Source: Acidobacteria bacterium 13_1_20CM_2_55_15 (GTDB taxonomy: Bacteria; Acidobacteriota; Terriglobia; 20CM-2-55-15). From it: a stretch of 40,134 nt of DNA. How positions within the stretch are numbered: position 1 is the first letter of the stretch; each line of letters opens with the position of its first letter. The notes beneath the pieces were generated by a model, which saw only the letters and a list, made by a program, of their open reading frames with translations, was not told the origin of the DNA and searched no databases. Position numbers and translations under genes: made by a program. The stretch lies in the NCBI GenBank assembly GCA_001920875.1, contig MNKP01000010.1:1-40134 (forward strand), given 5' to 3'. Shown here piece by piece: positions 18,841 through 26,990 of the stretch.

Positions 18841-19094
18841 GAAATCTCCTTGGTTGTCATCTCCACGGAGATGACATCGATCTGCTTGTGAACTTGTTTA
18901 ACAATTTGTTCCGCGAGGGCCGGACTGCAATGCGCGGTCATGGTGATGCGTGAAACCCCGGGTTCCGAATCGGGAACCACCATCAGACGCTCGATGTTAT
19001 AGCCGCGCGAGCTGAATAGAGCTGTAATATTGAAGAGGACGCCGAAGCGATTCTCCACCACGATCTCAAAAGTAAATACGGGCAGTTCTTCCAT
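18798..19094 (-). CDS. ilvN: Acetolactate synthase small (regulatory) subunit, ACT domain
   Basis: 98 aa, one ACT domain only: [18 protein letters not shown] (8-25), [15 protein letters not shown] and [10 protein letters not shown]. It binds and regulates the large subunit, usually with branched-chain amino acid feedback. The short length resembles IlvN/IlvM-type regulators rather than the ~160-residue IlvH, whose second domain is absent. It is the first gene of the operon; the order ilvN-ilvC-ilvB is unusual, since ilvB normally precedes its small subunit. Its last 14 codons and stop overlap the start of ilvC. The ATG at 19094 is separated from a perfect 24-bp palindrome by only 6 bp, suggesting operator or leader control. 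Confidence 0.88.
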   Translation of the reverse strand: MEELPVFTFEIVVENRFGVLFNITALFSSRGYNIERLMVVPDSEPGVSRITMTAHCSPALAEQIVKQVHKQIDVISVEMTTKEISWPTSIMKNTEIRA

Positions 19095-19100
19095 AGAGAA

Positions 19101-19124
19101 TACCTACCGACCGATCGGTAGGTA
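19101..19124. promoter_or_regulatory. Perfect palindrome, candidate TetR-type operator between ilvN and fabI
   Basis: Two 10-bp arms, TACCTACCGA (19101-19110) and TCGGTAGGTA (19115-19124), separated by CCGA. The sequence strongly resembles operators of TetR-family repressors, which often carry nested ACCGACCGGTCGGT-like repeats. It lies in the 77-bp divergent gap, 6 bp upstream of the ilvN start and 47 bp upstream of the fabI start, so a bound protein could block both transcripts. As RNA it would also form a stem next to the ilvN start codon. No regulator gene is present in the window. Confidence 0.65.
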
Positions 19125-19171
19125 ATTGTAGCATGGATGAGGTTCCACCGCTATGGTAATGTGAGCCTTCT

Positions 19172-19945
19172 ATGACACGGCTCCTGGAAGGCAAAACCGG
19201 CCTTATTATGGGCATCGCCAACAAGCGCAGCATCGCTTGGGGAGTTGCCAATTCCGTCAATTCCGCGGGCGCTCGGCTCATTCTCACGCATCAAAATGAA
19301 CGGCTTGGAGAAAATGTCCGGGAATTGGCGCCGCTTTTGAACAATCCGATGGTACTTCCATGCGACGTAGCGAGCGACGAACAAATCCAGGCACTCATGG
19401 ATCGCATACGCGAGGAAGCCGGCCATTTAGATTTTCTCGTCCATGCCCTCGCATACGCACCGCGTGAGGCGCTATCCGGAATGTACGCTGAAACCAAGAG
19501 GGCGGATTTCGCGGTTGCGCTCGACGTCAGCGCGTATTCGCTGGCTGCAATTTCTCGAGCCGCTTTGCCACTCATGCAGGACCGTCAGGCCAGCATCGTC
19601 ACACTGACGTATTTCGGGAGCGAACGCGTCATACAAAATTACAACGTCATGGGTGTGGCTAAGGCAGCGCTGGAAGCATCGGTTCGCTACCTGGCCAACG
19701 ATTTAGGCCCACAAGGAATACGTGTCAATGCGATCTCCGCGGGACCCATCAAAACACTGGCATCTTCCGCCGTTAGCGGAATTTCCAACATGATCAAGCT
19801 GCACGCCGAACGCGCCCCTCTGCGCAAGCAGGTCGATATCGAGGAGGTCGGCGATACCGCGTTGTTCCTCGTCAGCCCGCTTTCCCGTGGTATTTCCGGG
19901 GAAGTGATCTACGTGGATGGCGGATATCACATCTTAGGCGTCTGA
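19172..19945 (+). CDS. fabI: Enoyl-[acyl-carrier-protein] reductase (NADH)
   Basis: 257 aa. Short-chain dehydrogenase-fold enzyme that performs the last reduction of each fatty-acid elongation round (FAS II). FabI-specific features: [17 protein letters not shown] (10-26) in place of the usual Gly-rich SDR loop, [11 protein letters not shown], and catalytic Tyr147 (TYFGS), Tyr157 and Lys164 in the Y-x6-K spacing [25 protein letters not shown] and [16 protein letters not shown] complete the family pattern, and the length is standard. The promoter region is shared with ilvNCB and holds the 24-bp palindrome. Repeat copy C starts 3 bp after the stop. The repeat-derived tail of the radical SAM gene overlaps the fabI 3' end by 19 bp. 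Confidence 0.96.
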   Translation: MTRLLEGKTGLIMGIANKRSIAWGVANSVNSAGARLILTHQNERLGENVRELAPLLNNPMVLPCDVASDEQIQALMDRIREEAGHLDFLVHALAYAPREALSGMYAETKRADFAVALDVSAYSLAAISRAALPLMQDRQASIVTLTYFGSERVIQNYNVMGVAKAALEASVRYLANDLGPQGIRVNAISAGPIKTLASSAVSGISNMIKLHAERAPLRKQVDIEEVGDTALFLVSPLSRGISGEVIYVDGGYHILGV

Positions 19946-21027
19946 GAGCCCCCTCCCCCGCTGGGAGAGGGCGGCGCGGCAGCCGCAGGCTGGCGCGCCG
20001 GGCGAGGGTACAGGATTTGGAAAGACCCGACACCCTCACCCGGCGCTTCGCGCCGGCCTCTGCCAAAGGGAGAGGCTATCTCCTGTGGATCTCGCCAGTG
20101 ATCAATGACGGATATCTTCTGAACGCATCCGACAGTACAGTGAGGCGCGCACGTTTTTTTGGTGAAATATTCCCGCTCGATGTCGGCGAAAGTGTATTGT
20201 TCGAGCGGGATGCCAGGATAGCCGCGTTGTTGGGAGCAGTAATGGACGAGGCCGTCTTCGCAAATGTACAAATAGCGGGCACCGGCGCGGCATCGCCAAT
20301 CATTCGGTTTGCCGCGGGCGAGATTTTCCTGGAACCAATGTAGACGGCTGTAGCTGTGCTTGCCATAGGTCTTGATTTCGCGATAGACGCGTTCTTCGCG
20401 GCGGTTCAACGGTTTCACCGAGCCCGTGCCGTCGTGAATGATGCCGAGGGAACTGGCGAAACCGAGATCCACAGCGCGTCTCGTAATGACCTCGGCGTCT
20501 TCAGGATTGCGAATACCGCCGCCGATCACAGAATTGATGTTTACAGCGAAGTCAGCCAACGCGGCAAGATACTGGAGTTTCTTGTCCAGGACTTTCAGGC
20601 TTTTTTTGGAAACATCGTCCGGCTCAATGTTATCAATGCTGATTTGAAGGTGTTCGAGTCCGGCTTCATTCAACGCGACAATTTTCTTTGGCGTCAGTAA
20701 GTATCCGTTAGTGATCAGTCCGGCGATCATTCCGTGATGCCGGATTCGTCGGATGATGGCTTCGATGTCCGGATGCATCAAGGGCTCGCCGCCACTGATC
20801 GTCACGATGGCGGTTTTCAAATACGCAAGCCTGTCGATGCGGCGCACCATTTCATCGGTTGGAACAGGTGGTGAAAAGTCGTCGTATTCGTTGCAATAGG
20901 CGCAAGCGAGATTACACCGGCGGATCGGAACGATGTGGGCCAGGAGAACATGCTTAGTGGACACCAATCCTCGAACAATCATCTGGATTTCGCGGCATCG
21001 CAACCGGAGCTTCTTTGACTGCTTCAT
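19927..21027 (-). CDS. Radical SAM protein with SPASM/Twitch-like auxiliary cluster
   Basis: 366 aa. The radical SAM cluster motif CNLACAYC has Cys38, Cys42 and Cys45; SGGEP is at 78-82 and the TNG turn near 106-108. The C-terminal region has Cys246-x12-Gly259-x4-Cys264 followed by Cys293, Cys297 and Cys301, the arrangement expected for an auxiliary [4Fe-4S] cluster of the SPASM/Twitch type. It should generate a 5'-deoxyadenosyl radical, and relatives modify peptides, sugars or lipids. No precursor peptide or partner gene is apparent, so the substrate is unknown. The recognisable protein ends near residue 316 (WRDPQE). The final 50 residues ([16 protein letters not shown] and onward) are translated from repeat copy C. 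Confidence 0.85.
   Translation of the reverse strand: MKQSKKLRLRCREIQMIVRGLVSTKHVLLAHIVPIRRCNLACAYCNEYDDFSPPVPTDEMVRRIDRLAYLKTAIVTISGGEPLMHPDIEAIIRRIRHHGMIAGLITNGYLLTPKKIVALNEAGLEHLQISIDNIEPDDVSKKSLKVLDKKLQYLAALADFAVNINSVIGGGIRNPEDAEVITRRAVDLGFASSLGIIHDGTGSVKPLNRREERVYREIKTYGKHSYSRLHWFQENLARGKPNDWRCRAGARYLYICEDGLVHYCSQQRGYPGIPLEQYTFADIEREYFTKKTCAPHCTVGCVQKISVIDHWRDPQEIASPFGRGRREAPGEGVGSFQILYPRPARQPAAAAPPSPSGGGGSQTPKM
19949..20076. repeat. Dispersed palindromic repeat, copy C (translated as the radical SAM tail)
   Basis: Left arm: CCCCTCCCCC..GGGAGAGGG (from 19949), then a GC-rich hairpin and CGGGCGAGGG. The centre is acaggatttggaaag, and the right arm is CACCCTCACCCGGCG-CTTCG-CGCCGG followed by CCTCTGCCAAAGGGAGAGGC. 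It lies between fabI and the radical SAM gene but is open on the minus strand throughout, so it supplies about 43 residues of that protein. Possibly also a bidirectional terminator for the convergent genes. Confidence 0.85.
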
Positions 21028-21119
21028 GTTGTACCGTTAACGGACCAGCAGGATGAAATCGAGTAAGATACCACATTCGAATTGCGAATTTCGAATCACC
21101 ACCTTATAGTGCCAACCGG

Positions 21120-22571
21120 ATGTCCTTACCAAACTTGGCCGACATTCTCAGTAAGATCAGCGAGGGTGTTTGCGTTCTCGATAAAAGCCGTCACCTGACG
21201 TTCGCGAACGAGACAGCTTCACAGATTATGGAAACGGATGACCAGGCGTTTCACGATCGCATTGCTCAGGTCTTGAACAACCCGGCCCCGGTGCGTTTCG
21301 AGCATCTGCATGTATCGATGAAACGCTGGTTCGAACATCAAACGTATCCCAACGCGGATGGTGGTCTTACGCTGTTGTCGCGCGATATCACCTCACGTCG
21401 CCGCCTCGAAGAGGCGTTACGCGCCAGTGAAGAACGCTTTCGGACGTTTGTCGAGTGCGGCAAAATTTTGGCTTCGTCTCTGGAATGTGAAAAAACGTTC
21501 GTCGAAACGGCAGACTTCTTAGTTTCGAAACTGGCTGATTCATGTTTCATTTTTGTCAAGGAAGAAGACACGCTCCTCTGTATGGCCGCAGCACACCAGC
21601 CACTCATGGCGGCAACAAACGGACCGGCCGCGGCGGAAATAGAACGAATCCTGTCGGGTGCGGATCCCGAGAACATCGTTTACTCTGCGTCACGAGTTCT
21701 CGTACCCATTCCTACTCGAAACGATGTTGCGGGAGTAATTGTGGTGACGCCGGCAAAACCCAGTGGTTTCGATGCTGAAGACGTTCGATTTTTCCGTGTT
21801 CTCGGGCGCCGGGCCGGACTCGCACTGGAGAACGCGCGTATGTACCGTGAAATGCAGCGAGCGAACCGGCTGAAAGACGAATTCGTCGCCATCATTTCAC
21901 ACGAGCTTCGCACGCCGCTCACACCCATTCTGGGTGGTGTGTATATGCTTCGCAGCGAACCGCACGACGAAAGGATATTCGCGCGGGCCCTCGACCTAAT
22001 CGAACGTAACGCGAAAACTCAAGTAAAAATCGTTGACGATCTTCTCGATCTATCTCGTGCGCTGAGCGGAAAGCTGCGTCTGAATATGGAAAACGTCGAT
22101 CTCGCCGCGGTGATCGAGGCTGCGGTCGAAACCATCCGCCCGGCCAGTGAAGCAAAAAGTATTCGTATCGATCTGCAATTGAAAACGATCGATACCCCCG
22201 TCTCAGGCGATGCGGACCGCCTTCAGCAGGTCGTCTGGAATCTGCTAGCGAATTCCGTCAAATTTACTCCCAACGGGGGCCGCATTTTGGTCAAACTTGC
22301 GAAAGCCGGCAATCATGCCGAAATCGACGTGACGGATACCGGCGTCGGAATCGAAACCGAATTTCTTCCATACGTCTTTGAACGATTTCGTCAGGCCGAT
22401 ACTTCACGAACGCGTTTGCGCGGCGGATTAGGCTTAGGACTTGCGATCGTCCGGCATCTTGTTGAGTCTCACGGCGGCACCGTCCACGCGTACAGCTCGG
22501 GTGAGGAGCAAGGATCCACCTTCGTTATAAAGCTGCCGCTGCGCCCGGCCGCGCAGGCCGCAAAACCATAG
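21120..22571 (+). CDS. Sensor histidine kinase (PAS-GAF-HisKA-HATPase), orphan
   Basis: 483 aa, no membrane segment, so probably cytoplasmic. An N-terminal PAS-like domain (about 6-95: ISEGVCVLDKSRHLTFAN ... LTLLSRDIT) is linked by a short coiled coil (RRRLEEALRASEERF) to a GAF domain (about 108-240). HisKA follows with the phospho-acceptor His261 in FVAIISHELRTPL. The ATP-binding domain has an N box near NLLANSVKFTPNGG (374-387), G1 DTGVGI (406-411), an F box (FERFRQAD) and G2 GLGLGLAI (436-443). All catalytic boxes are intact. No response regulator is adjacent, so its partner is elsewhere. The ATG at 21120 has no strong ribosome site. The signal sensed is unknown. Confidence 0.92.
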   Translation: MSLPNLADILSKISEGVCVLDKSRHLTFANETASQIMETDDQAFHDRIAQVLNNPAPVRFEHLHVSMKRWFEHQTYPNADGGLTLLSRDITSRRRLEEALRASEERFRTFVECGKILASSLECEKTFVETADFLVSKLADSCFIFVKEEDTLLCMAAAHQPLMAATNGPAAAEIERILSGADPENIVYSASRVLVPIPTRNDVAGVIVVTPAKPSGFDAEDVRFFRVLGRRAGLALENARMYREMQRANRLKDEFVAIISHELRTPLTPILGGVYMLRSEPHDERIFARALDLIERNAKTQVKIVDDLLDLSRALSGKLRLNMENVDLAAVIEAAVETIRPASEAKSIRIDLQLKTIDTPVSGDADRLQQVVWNLLANSVKFTPNGGRILVKLAKAGNHAEIDVTDTGVGIETEFLPYVFERFRQADTSRTRLRGGLGLGLAIVRHLVESHGGTVHAYSSGEEQGSTFVIKLPLRPAAQAAKP

Positions 22572-22580
22572 GAACCGCAA

Positions 22581-24149
22581 TCACGGCAGAAATTCCAGAA
22601 CGATTCGGATCTTTGCAGCGTCTCGTTGAAACTTCCATTCACGAATCGCAGCAGTGGCGAGAGTGCCGAAGATATCGGGCATCGCCGAGATGAGCCACAT
22701 TCCGCCGACACCCCCTTCGTTTGTTACTTGGACATCAACAATTACTTCACCAGACAATTTCTCTTCGGCAAGCTCAGATGGATAGTATGGCGCGACGAAC
22801 CTCTCGAGTTGCGGCTGAGTTTCAGATTCGGAGAAAAGATCGTACCTGAAATGGTCAGCCGTGGCTTGCGCGTAATGGCGCCGGGAAGGTTCGGGAGCGT
22901 AGTCAACGGCGGAAACACGCGGCCGGGTTACAGGCTGTGGGCTCTTTCGTGAAACCCGAACGGCCTCTTCGATTTGGCGTACATCCTCGCTGTAGATTTT
23001 GGTTAACGCCAAATATACCTCGGGATTTCGCGTACGCGCAGCCGCAGCCATTTCCAACACGTTCCGAACCGCGGGAATGTGCAACTCGCCCAGTTCCACC
23101 AGTCGAACAGCAGCGCGCGGCGCCAGAAATGGGTCCACTAGCGCATCAATAAAGAACTCCCGCGCACCGGCAGTTCCCGAAATCCCGGCCAGAACACCAC
23201 GATAGTAAGAGACTCGCGTCGAATCCGGCGCAGTTGTGGCCAGTATTTCAAGATGATGGCGTGCTTGCTCGGCCTTCCCATTGGCCAGGAATATTTCGGC
23301 TATCGAGATCTGAGCCTCGGTATCGGGAATGGAACGGATATTCATGGTCCATTGTTCAGCGGAGGCTTTTACAACGGTTCGCTTGGCGCGCGGCAAAGAG
23401 ACCTTCACGTACGTACTGAAAGCCGACTCCAGGTCGCGTTCACTGACGCCCAGGTACTCCAACAGATTGGCATCGCCTGTCGCCAACGCATCGATATAGC
23501 TCTTGAAGCGCGAGGCGTACTCGCCATGCATCAGATAATGAACAAACGCCCATGCCTGGACATAAAAGACGTTAGCCTTCGCCGATTCGTTGTAATACGA
23601 AGAAGTCGTATCAATGGTGAAGAAAGTTTTAAGCGGAATGAGTGATGCCGTCCTGAGTAGCTGCATCCGATCGGCGGATAGGCCGCCCAGCCAAATCGTA
23701 TCGTCCCGAATCTCGGCAGCCGCGAAATATTCCGACAGGCCTTCATTCAGCCACGCAGGCCGCACGGCCAGAGCGCGGCCGAGAAAATAATGCGTGAGTT
23801 CGTGATATACAACGTTGGTCAGCGTCTCGGGAAACACACGGCCCGAAAGCATAATGAAATCGCGGTCAGTTCCTCGCTGATAGTAACCGGCTACGGCGAC
23901 TTTGCGGCCATTGTATTCGGGTTCGAGTTCCCTCATCGTTGGTTCGTCGCCGATCAAAAGTACCTCGATGGGGAGTTCCGGAAGTTCGGTATAGCGAAAT
24001 ACCAGCGTGCCGACGAGCTGGTGGAAATGCTCGAGTTCTCTCAGGACACGCTTGGCGCGGTCTTCGCCCGCGGACGATTTCACGATGTAGGTTTCCGAGC
24101 TGACCTGAACCCAGGAAAGGAATAGCGAAACGGCCAGCGCGCCGAGCAT
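22581..24149 (-). CDS. DUF1570-type metallopeptidase fused to a TonB C-terminal domain
   Basis: 522 aa. The N-terminal hydrophobic segment (MLGALAVSLFLSWVQVSS) is a signal peptide or anchor. The peptidase-like part carries YHELTHYFLG (His116, Glu117, His120) and WLNEGLSEYF (Glu136), the gluzincin pattern of DUF1570/peptidase MA-like proteins. A helical repeat region spans roughly 280-420 (ISIAEIFLANGKAEQARHH). The end (about 450-520) resembles the TonB C-terminal domain: YPSELAEEKLSGEVIVDV, then TAAIREWKF. Such TonB_C domains occur on many acidobacterial proteins that lack a classical Pro-rich spanner, and here none is seen, so energy transduction is doubtful. It is the last gene of the minus-strand run, 29 bp after the M16 pair. 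Confidence 0.75.
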   Translation of the reverse strand: MLGALAVSLFLSWVQVSSETYIVKSSAGEDRAKRVLRELEHFHQLVGTLVFRYTELPELPIEVLLIGDEPTMRELEPEYNGRKVAVAGYYQRGTDRDFIMLSGRVFPETLTNVVYHELTHYFLGRALAVRPAWLNEGLSEYFAAAEIRDDTIWLGGLSADRMQLLRTASLIPLKTFFTIDTTSSYYNESAKANVFYVQAWAFVHYLMHGEYASRFKSYIDALATGDANLLEYLGVSERDLESAFSTYVKVSLPRAKRTVVKASAEQWTMNIRSIPDTEAQISIAEIFLANGKAEQARHHLEILATTAPDSTRVSYYRGVLAGISGTAGAREFFIDALVDPFLAPRAAVRLVELGELHIPAVRNVLEMAAAARTRNPEVYLALTKIYSEDVRQIEEAVRVSRKSPQPVTRPRVSAVDYAPEPSRRHYAQATADHFRYDLFSESETQPQLERFVAPYYPSELAEEKLSGEVIVDVQVTNEGGVGGMWLISAMPDIFGTLATAAIREWKFQRDAAKIRIVLEFLP

Positions 24150-24178
24150 AGGGAAAAGTTTAGCACCCTGCCGGAATC

Positions 24179-25648
24179 TCAGTTTCCGATCTTCTTCCCC
24201 TGAGCGTCGTACACTTCTACCGGTCCGTACTTTTCCATGATCGGCTTAATCCTGCCGGCATCGCCGACAGCGACAATCTGAAGGTTCTCGGGGTTTATAT
24301 ACTTCCGCGCGACGCGCTGAACATCATCTGCTGTAACCACCATAATCTGGGCAGGATATGTGTCCCAGTAATCTCGCGGAAATCCGTAAATCTTTCGAAC
24401 GATCGCGTAACCCAACAACTCTGCCGGTCTCTCGAGCGACAGCGCAAAAGATGCAACAAGGGCGCGCTTGGCTTCTTCCAATTCCTCTGACGGAACTTTC
24501 TCGTCGCGAATCCGCTGGAATTCGCGGTAAAACTCGGTCATGGCTCCGGCGGTAACCTCTGTGCGAACATCGCCCCCGGCGCGCCACGCGCCGGGGTATT
24601 TTACGGCGGCAAAGCTGCTGTACACGCCGTATGTATAGCCTTTCTCTTCGCGCAGATTCAGGAACAGTCGGGCCGCGGGTCCGCCGCCCAGAATATGATT
24701 CGTGACGGTCAACGCGACGTAATCCGGATCGCGCCGATCGATAGCGATATTGCCGAGCGTAACCGTCGTTTGAACGGAATTCGGGCGGTCCACCAATACG
24801 ACTCGTTTCGATACGGCCGGCTTGGGGTTGGGCGGAAGTAATTCTTTCAAGTCCGTTTTTTTCCAACCAGCCAACCACTTCTCGAGCTTCGGTACGATTT
24901 CCGAAGCCTTGACGTCGCCGGTAATGCCAAGGATTGCATTTTGGGGCGCATACCGCTCCTGATGCCATTTCGCCAACATGTCGGGCGTGATCGCGTCGAT
25001 CGACTCGTTTGTCGCCGAAACAGTGGCAGCTGGATGGGAGCCGTATACGGTCTTGTTGAACGCCTCGCGAGACAAGAAGTTGGGATTTGCGCGCTGCTGC
25101 CTGAGTTGTGTTTTTACCCGCTGTTTCAGGCGGTTTAATTCGTCGCCGGGAAAGGTCGGATTCAGCAGAAGATCATTCGTCAAGACGAACCACTGCTCGA
25201 AATTATCACTCAACCCCGAAGCATTGATCACAGTTGCGGGATCGCCAAAGGGCGCCGACGCCGAAATCGATGCTCCAAGCTGGTCCATCTGCTCGGCAAT
25301 TTGCAGGCTGCTTCTTGTTTTCGTCCCCTCCCTCAGCATCTGTGCGGTAATGCCGGCCAAACCGGGAAGGTTCGCCGCCTCGAATATCGGTCCGGCGCCA
25401 CTCAGGTTGAACTGCAGCGAGATTAGCGGCAGCCGGTGATTCTCTATGATGAGAACGGTTAAACCATTCGACAGCGTCGCTTCACTAGGTTTGGGCAGCG
25501 TAACCTTAAGGAGGTCCTTTGAAACGGGAGCGCGGCCCTTCCGCTCCACCTTGCTCGTGTCGGTTCCATGTTCCTCCTGCGCGTAGCTTGCGCCAATCCA
25601 GACCAGAGCGGTTACAAGAACAATTGCAATTCGCTTCGAGCGTTTCAT
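24179..25648 (-). CDS. M16 family peptidase, non-catalytic partner subunit
   Basis: 489 aa with a signal peptide (IAIVLVTALVWIGASYAQ). It has the M16/pitrilysin fold: N-terminal LPKPSEATLSNGLTVLIIEN, then NLSGAGPIFEAANLPGLAGITAQMLREG. The catalytic HxxEH motif is absent at the place where its partner has it (LAGITAQML). The second half contains the M16_C pattern, including GGGPAARLFLNLREEKGYTYG, the R/Y substrate-binding motif typical of the inactive subunit. Together with the upstream gene it should form a heterodimeric periplasmic peptidase, as in mitochondrial processing peptidase-like pairs. Its ATG overlaps the partner stop by 4 bp (ATGA), implying coupled synthesis. Confidence 0.9.
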   Translation of the reverse strand: MKRSKRIAIVLVTALVWIGASYAQEEHGTDTSKVERKGRAPVSKDLLKVTLPKPSEATLSNGLTVLIIENHRLPLISLQFNLSGAGPIFEAANLPGLAGITAQMLREGTKTRSSLQIAEQMDQLGASISASAPFGDPATVINASGLSDNFEQWFVLTNDLLLNPTFPGDELNRLKQRVKTQLRQQRANPNFLSREAFNKTVYGSHPAATVSATNESIDAITPDMLAKWHQERYAPQNAILGITGDVKASEIVPKLEKWLAGWKKTDLKELLPPNPKPAVSKRVVLVDRPNSVQTTVTLGNIAIDRRDPDYVALTVTNHILGGGPAARLFLNLREEKGYTYGVYSSFAAVKYPGAWRAGGDVRTEVTAGAMTEFYREFQRIRDEKVPSEELEEAKRALVASFALSLERPAELLGYAIVRKIYGFPRDYWDTYPAQIMVVTADDVQRVARKYINPENLQIVAVGDAGRIKPIMEKYGPVEVYDAQGKKIGN

Positions 25649-26985
25649 TGAGCGCCTCCCACTCGTGGTTTCGGGACCGTGGTGAGAACTGTTCGATTGC
25701 TATCGATCAAATACGTCCGTGCAACCTTTTGGATCTGCTCCTTCGTCACGCTCATCAATTTGTCATTGCCGGTATTGATCACATTCGGATCGTTGTAAAA
25801 GAGCGCATTCTCTCCGAGAGCCTGTGCGCGGAATAACGTGCCTTCGAGTTGCTCTACTTTTCCGCGCTTTACTTCCATTCGGATTTTTTGGAGTTCTGCG
25901 TCCGTAACCGGCTGGTTCTTCACGCGCTCCAACTCCTCATAGACCAGCCGTTCAACCTCCTTCGGATCTTTGCCAGGAACGAGCAGAAGATCCACAATGA
26001 ACAGCGATGGCCCTCTCCGCTCGAATGGTCCCGCTCCTTCCTGTACGGCGACTTGCTTTTCGCGAACGAGATTTTGATAGAACCTGGAAGATTGACCTGT
26101 CGACAGGATCTCGCCGAGAACGTACAACGCATACCAGTCCGGCGTGTTTCCCGGTGGAATTTTCCAGCCGATATCGAGCCGTGGAATCTGCGCCAAAGGA
26201 TCTTCGATCGTCTTTCGACGCTCGGCGGTTTGCTTCGGCTCAGTCATATCCGGTGCCGGTGGTGGCGCCTGCGAGGGAATATCGCCAAAATATTTTTCGA
26301 TCTTGGACAGAGCGTCGCTGGGTTTGAAGTCTCCGACCAGCGTCAGGACCGCATTATTGGGTGCGTAGTATGTCTTGAAGAAGTCGGCGACGTCCTTAAC
26401 GGACGCAGCATTCAGATCTTCCATGGAGCCGATCGTGGAGTGTTTATAACCAAAGCTATCGTAAGCGGTCTCGAACAACGTATCGAATGTCAGTCCATAG
26501 GGCTGGTTGTCGTACCGCTGGCGCCGTTCTTCCTTGACGGTTTCGCGCTGATTATCGAGATTTGCCTGGTTGATCACGAGCGACCGCATGCGATCGGATT
26601 CGAGAAACAACCCAAGATCAATCTGATTTGCCGGCAGCGTTTCGTGGTATTCCGTGCGATCACTATTGGTCGATCCGTTCATGCCGCCGCCGTTGTTCTC
26701 GATGAGCACAAAGTGTTCGCCCTTGCCCACATTTTCCGAGCCCTGAAACATCATGTGCTCAAAAAGATGGGCAAAGCCCGTTCTTCCGGGACGTTCGTCT
26801 CTCGAACCGGCGTTGTAAACGACCGAAATCGAATATGCGGGGGCGGAATGGTCTTCGGACAAGATAACACGCAGTCCATTCTTAAGCTTATGCTCCGTAA
26901 ACTTGACCGACTGAGCCATCCCTGCCTGAATCACCAGCAATAGTGAAAGTACGGCCATGAAGAGAATGCGTTGATTTAACTTCAT
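25645..26985 (-). CDS. M16 family zinc peptidase, catalytic subunit
   Basis: 446 aa from ATG 26985, which gives a clean signal peptide (MKLNQRILFMAVLSLLLVIQ, cleavage near AGMA-QS). The frame is open further upstream to 27150, but that part overlaps the preceding gene and lacks family similarity. The inverzincin motif HLFEH is at His73, Glu76 and His77, with the downstream Glu expected in LDNQRETVKEERRQRYDN. The M16_C domain follows. Probably degrades peptides in the periplasm with its inactive partner encoded downstream. It starts 5 bp after the ferredoxin/metallo-beta-lactamase gene. Confidence 0.9.
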   Translation of the reverse strand: MKLNQRILFMAVLSLLLVIQAGMAQSVKFTEHKLKNGLRVILSEDHSAPAYSISVVYNAGSRDERPGRTGFAHLFEHMMFQGSENVGKGEHFVLIENNGGGMNGSTNSDRTEYHETLPANQIDLGLFLESDRMRSLVINQANLDNQRETVKEERRQRYDNQPYGLTFDTLFETAYDSFGYKHSTIGSMEDLNAASVKDVADFFKTYYAPNNAVLTLVGDFKPSDALSKIEKYFGDIPSQAPPPAPDMTEPKQTAERRKTIEDPLAQIPRLDIGWKIPPGNTPDWYALYVLGEILSTGQSSRFYQNLVREKQVAVQEGAGPFERRGPSLFIVDLLLVPGKDPKEVERLVYEELERVKNQPVTDAELQKIRMEVKRGKVEQLEGTLFRAQALGENALFYNDPNVINTGNDKLMSVTKEQIQKVARTYLIDSNRTVLTTVPKPRVGGAQ

Positions 26986-26990
26986 AGAGT

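Noticed and set aside
17740-18891. Long plus-strand open frame (383 codons) opposite ilvC
   Set aside because: The minus strand encodes a full, canonical ketol-acid reductoisomerase. The antisense frame shows no recognisable domain and is explained by codon bias.
1669-20076. CRISPR array or tandem-repeat locus for the GAGAGG-type palindromes
   Set aside because: The four copies are thousands of bases apart and palindromic with no regular spacers, so they are dispersed elements.
25849-26943. Plus-strand open frame (364 codons) opposite the M16 catalytic subunit
   Set aside because: The minus strand has an intact M16 protein with its HLFEH motif. The antisense product is rich in His, Arg and Cys and has no domain.
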